Part shown: in pieces, positions 62,963 to 64,000 of the stretch
How positions within the stretch are numbered: position 1 is the first letter of the stretch
How the letters are laid out: each line of letters starts with the position of its first letter
From: Methylobacterium tardum
GTDB lineage: Bacteria; Pseudomonadota; Alphaproteobacteria; Rhizobiales; Beijerinckiaceae
Length of the DNA: 64,000 bases
Reading direction: 5' to 3'
Assembly: GCF_023546765.1 (NCBI RefSeq)
Contig: NZ_CP097484.1
Span: forward strand, 2,946,001 to 3,010,000
Notes under the pieces: model-generated
The model's input: only the letters and a program-made list of their open reading frames with translations
The model's database searches: none
What the model was told of the DNA's origin: nothing
Position numbers and translations under genes: made by a program

Positions 62963-63463
62963 ATGAGCGATCCCGCCGACAGCCAACCGAAGCCCCCACA
63001 GGCGCAAGGCGTAGAGGCGGTGGAGGTCGCCGCCGGCGAGAGTGTGACGCTCCCGGTGGTCGAGGAGACCGCACGCATCGACAAGCGGGCGGTGGAGACC
63101 GGACGGGTGCGGGTCTCGACCCTCACCGAGACCGTGGACCAGGTCCTGCGCGAGAGCCTGCGCAGCGACACCGTCGAGGTCACCCGTGTGCCGATGGACC
63201 GAACGCTGTCGCCGGGCGAGGTGCCCCCGGCGGTGCGCGAGGAGGACGGGGTGACGATCATCCCGGTCCTCGAAGAGATCCTCGTCGTCGAGAAGCGCCT
63301 CGTCCTGAAGGAGGAGCTGCACATCCGCCGAAACTCCGCGGATGAGGACGTCGAGGTCCCGGTGACGCTGCGCAAGCAGCGCGCCGTGGTGGAACGCGTG
63401 AGCCTGGACGGCCACGCCAGCGTGCAGATCGATCCCCTTTCAGCCCAGGAGAAAACACCATGA
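62963..63463 (+). CDS. DUF2382/YsnF-AvaK-domain stress protein
   Basis: 166 residues. The repeated pattern VARIDKRAVETGRVRVSTL and ILVVEKRLVLKEELHIRRN is the YsnF/AvaK (DUF2382) motif, seen here in two copies. Such proteins are stress-induced and of unknown activity. The stop overlaps the next start by 4 bp. Confidence 0.75.
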   Translation: MSDPADSQPKPPQAQGVEAVEVAAGESVTLPVVEETARIDKRAVETGRVRVSTLTETVDQVLRESLRSDTVEVTRVPMDRTLSPGEVPPAVREEDGVTIIPVLEEILVVEKRLVLKEELHIRRNSADEDVEVPVTLRKQRAVVERVSLDGHASVQIDPLSAQEKTP

Positions 63464-64000
63464 CGCAGACGATCACCGCACTGTTCGATCGCCCGGCCGA
63501 GGCGCAGGCCGCGCAAGCCAAGCTCGTTGCCGCCGGCATCCCGCAATCGGCAATTCGGCTGGTCCAGGGAGCGCAGACGGCGCGCACGAGCGGCTCGTAC
63601 GACTACCACAAGGACGAGGGTGGCTTCTGGGGCTCGCTGAAGGACTTCTTCATGCCCGAGGAGGATCGCTACGCCTACAGCGAGGGCCTGAGCCGCGGCG
63701 GCACGCTGCTGACCGCGAGCGTCGAGCCGACGCAAACCGAAACGGCCTACGACATCTTGGAGCAGCACGGCTCGGTGGATCTCGACCAGCGCGAGGCCTC
63801 CTGGCGCAAGGAAGGCTGGAGCGGGTACTCGGCGTCGGGCGGCACGACCGTGGCCGGCTCAACCACAGGCACGGCGGCGACCGGAACAGCTACGGGAACT
63901 TCGGCTACGGGTGCCGCGGCTCTGAAGGGCGCCGGCACAACCGCGGGCGAGACGGACTACATCCCGGTCGCCGAGGAGCGGCTCAACGTCGGCAAGCGCG
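63460..64000 (+). CDS. YsnF/DUF2382-type general stress protein, cut by window edge
   Basis: 180 residues are visible from ATG 63460. The N-terminal part (TITALFDRPAEAQAAQAKLV ... VTL-type stress-17M-like fold) is followed by a Thr/Gly/Ala-rich linker and the start of a DUF2382 motif (IPVAEERLNVGKR). The 3' end is outside the window. Confidence 0.7.
   Translation, partial: MTQTITALFDRPAEAQAAQAKLVAAGIPQSAIRLVQGAQTARTSGSYDYHKDEGGFWGSLKDFFMPEEDRYAYSEGLSRGGTLLTASVEPTQTETAYDILEQHGSVDLDQREASWRKEGWSGYSASGGTTVAGSTTGTAATGTATGTSATGAAALKGAGTTAGETDYIPVAEERLNVGKR

Overview
The window is GC-rich alphaproteobacterial DNA that most resembles Methylobacterium/Methylorubrum (Rhizobiales). This rests on the overall gene content and style: an sdhCDAB operon, a Tad/Flp pilus locus, an HWE histidine kinase, PilZ and YsnF-type stress proteins, IS110/IS1111 elements and rhizobial-type dispersed repeats. 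The genus is an inference.

Layout. (1) 1-17.2 kb is ordinary chromosome: a truncated Inh/Omp19-like lipoprotein, succinate dehydrogenase (sdhC-sdhD-sdhA-sdhB, minus strand), a DASS-type transporter, AMP nucleosidase, TrmO, a GDSL hydrolase, guaA, an ATP/ADP-translocase-like carrier, an exported oxidoreductase pair and an elongator-type tRNA-Met(CAU). (2) 17.3-38.8 kb is a prophage-like element of tightly overlapping small genes: a leftward operon of about 16 genes (25.0 to 19.5 kb), a divergent rightward operon led by a Lon-like AAA+ ATPase, a leaderless XRE repressor facing a Bro-N/KilAC antirepressor, a lysis cassette (holin-like, GH24 endolysin, i-spanin and o-spanin), a plasmid-type replication initiator and one tail-protein-Z-like gene. 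I see no integrase, terminase, portal or capsid gene. Several genes carry amber codons or one-base frame defects, including the endolysin. A CRISPR-like array of three degenerate hairpin repeats sits near its left end. (3) 39-47.3 kb is accessory chromosome: a LOV-like but cysteine-less HWE kinase, small secreted or membrane proteins, a DUF1622-like pair and a LysR remnant. (4) 47.35-54.5 kb is a tad (Flp pilus) locus broken by an IS3-family element that is itself split by two IS1111-type elements. An intact TadG-like gene lies beyond it. (5) 54.5-64 kb holds an IS481 remnant, a PilZ protein, a diheme peroxidase, a chemoreceptor and a stress cluster (DUF892, PAS-LuxR regulator, membrane protein, two DUF2382/YsnF-type proteins) that runs off the right edge.

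How the genes work together. The element's operons appear to be controlled from three divergent or intergenic regions (25.0-25.4, 30.9-31.1 and 36.9-37.3 kb). The last two share CTGCAAC/GTTGCAG boxes, one of which lies in the spacer of the repressor's own promoter. This suggests that a single repressor controls both lysogeny and replication, which is an inference. The nonsense and frame defects suggest the element is decaying, or that the assembly has homopolymer errors there.
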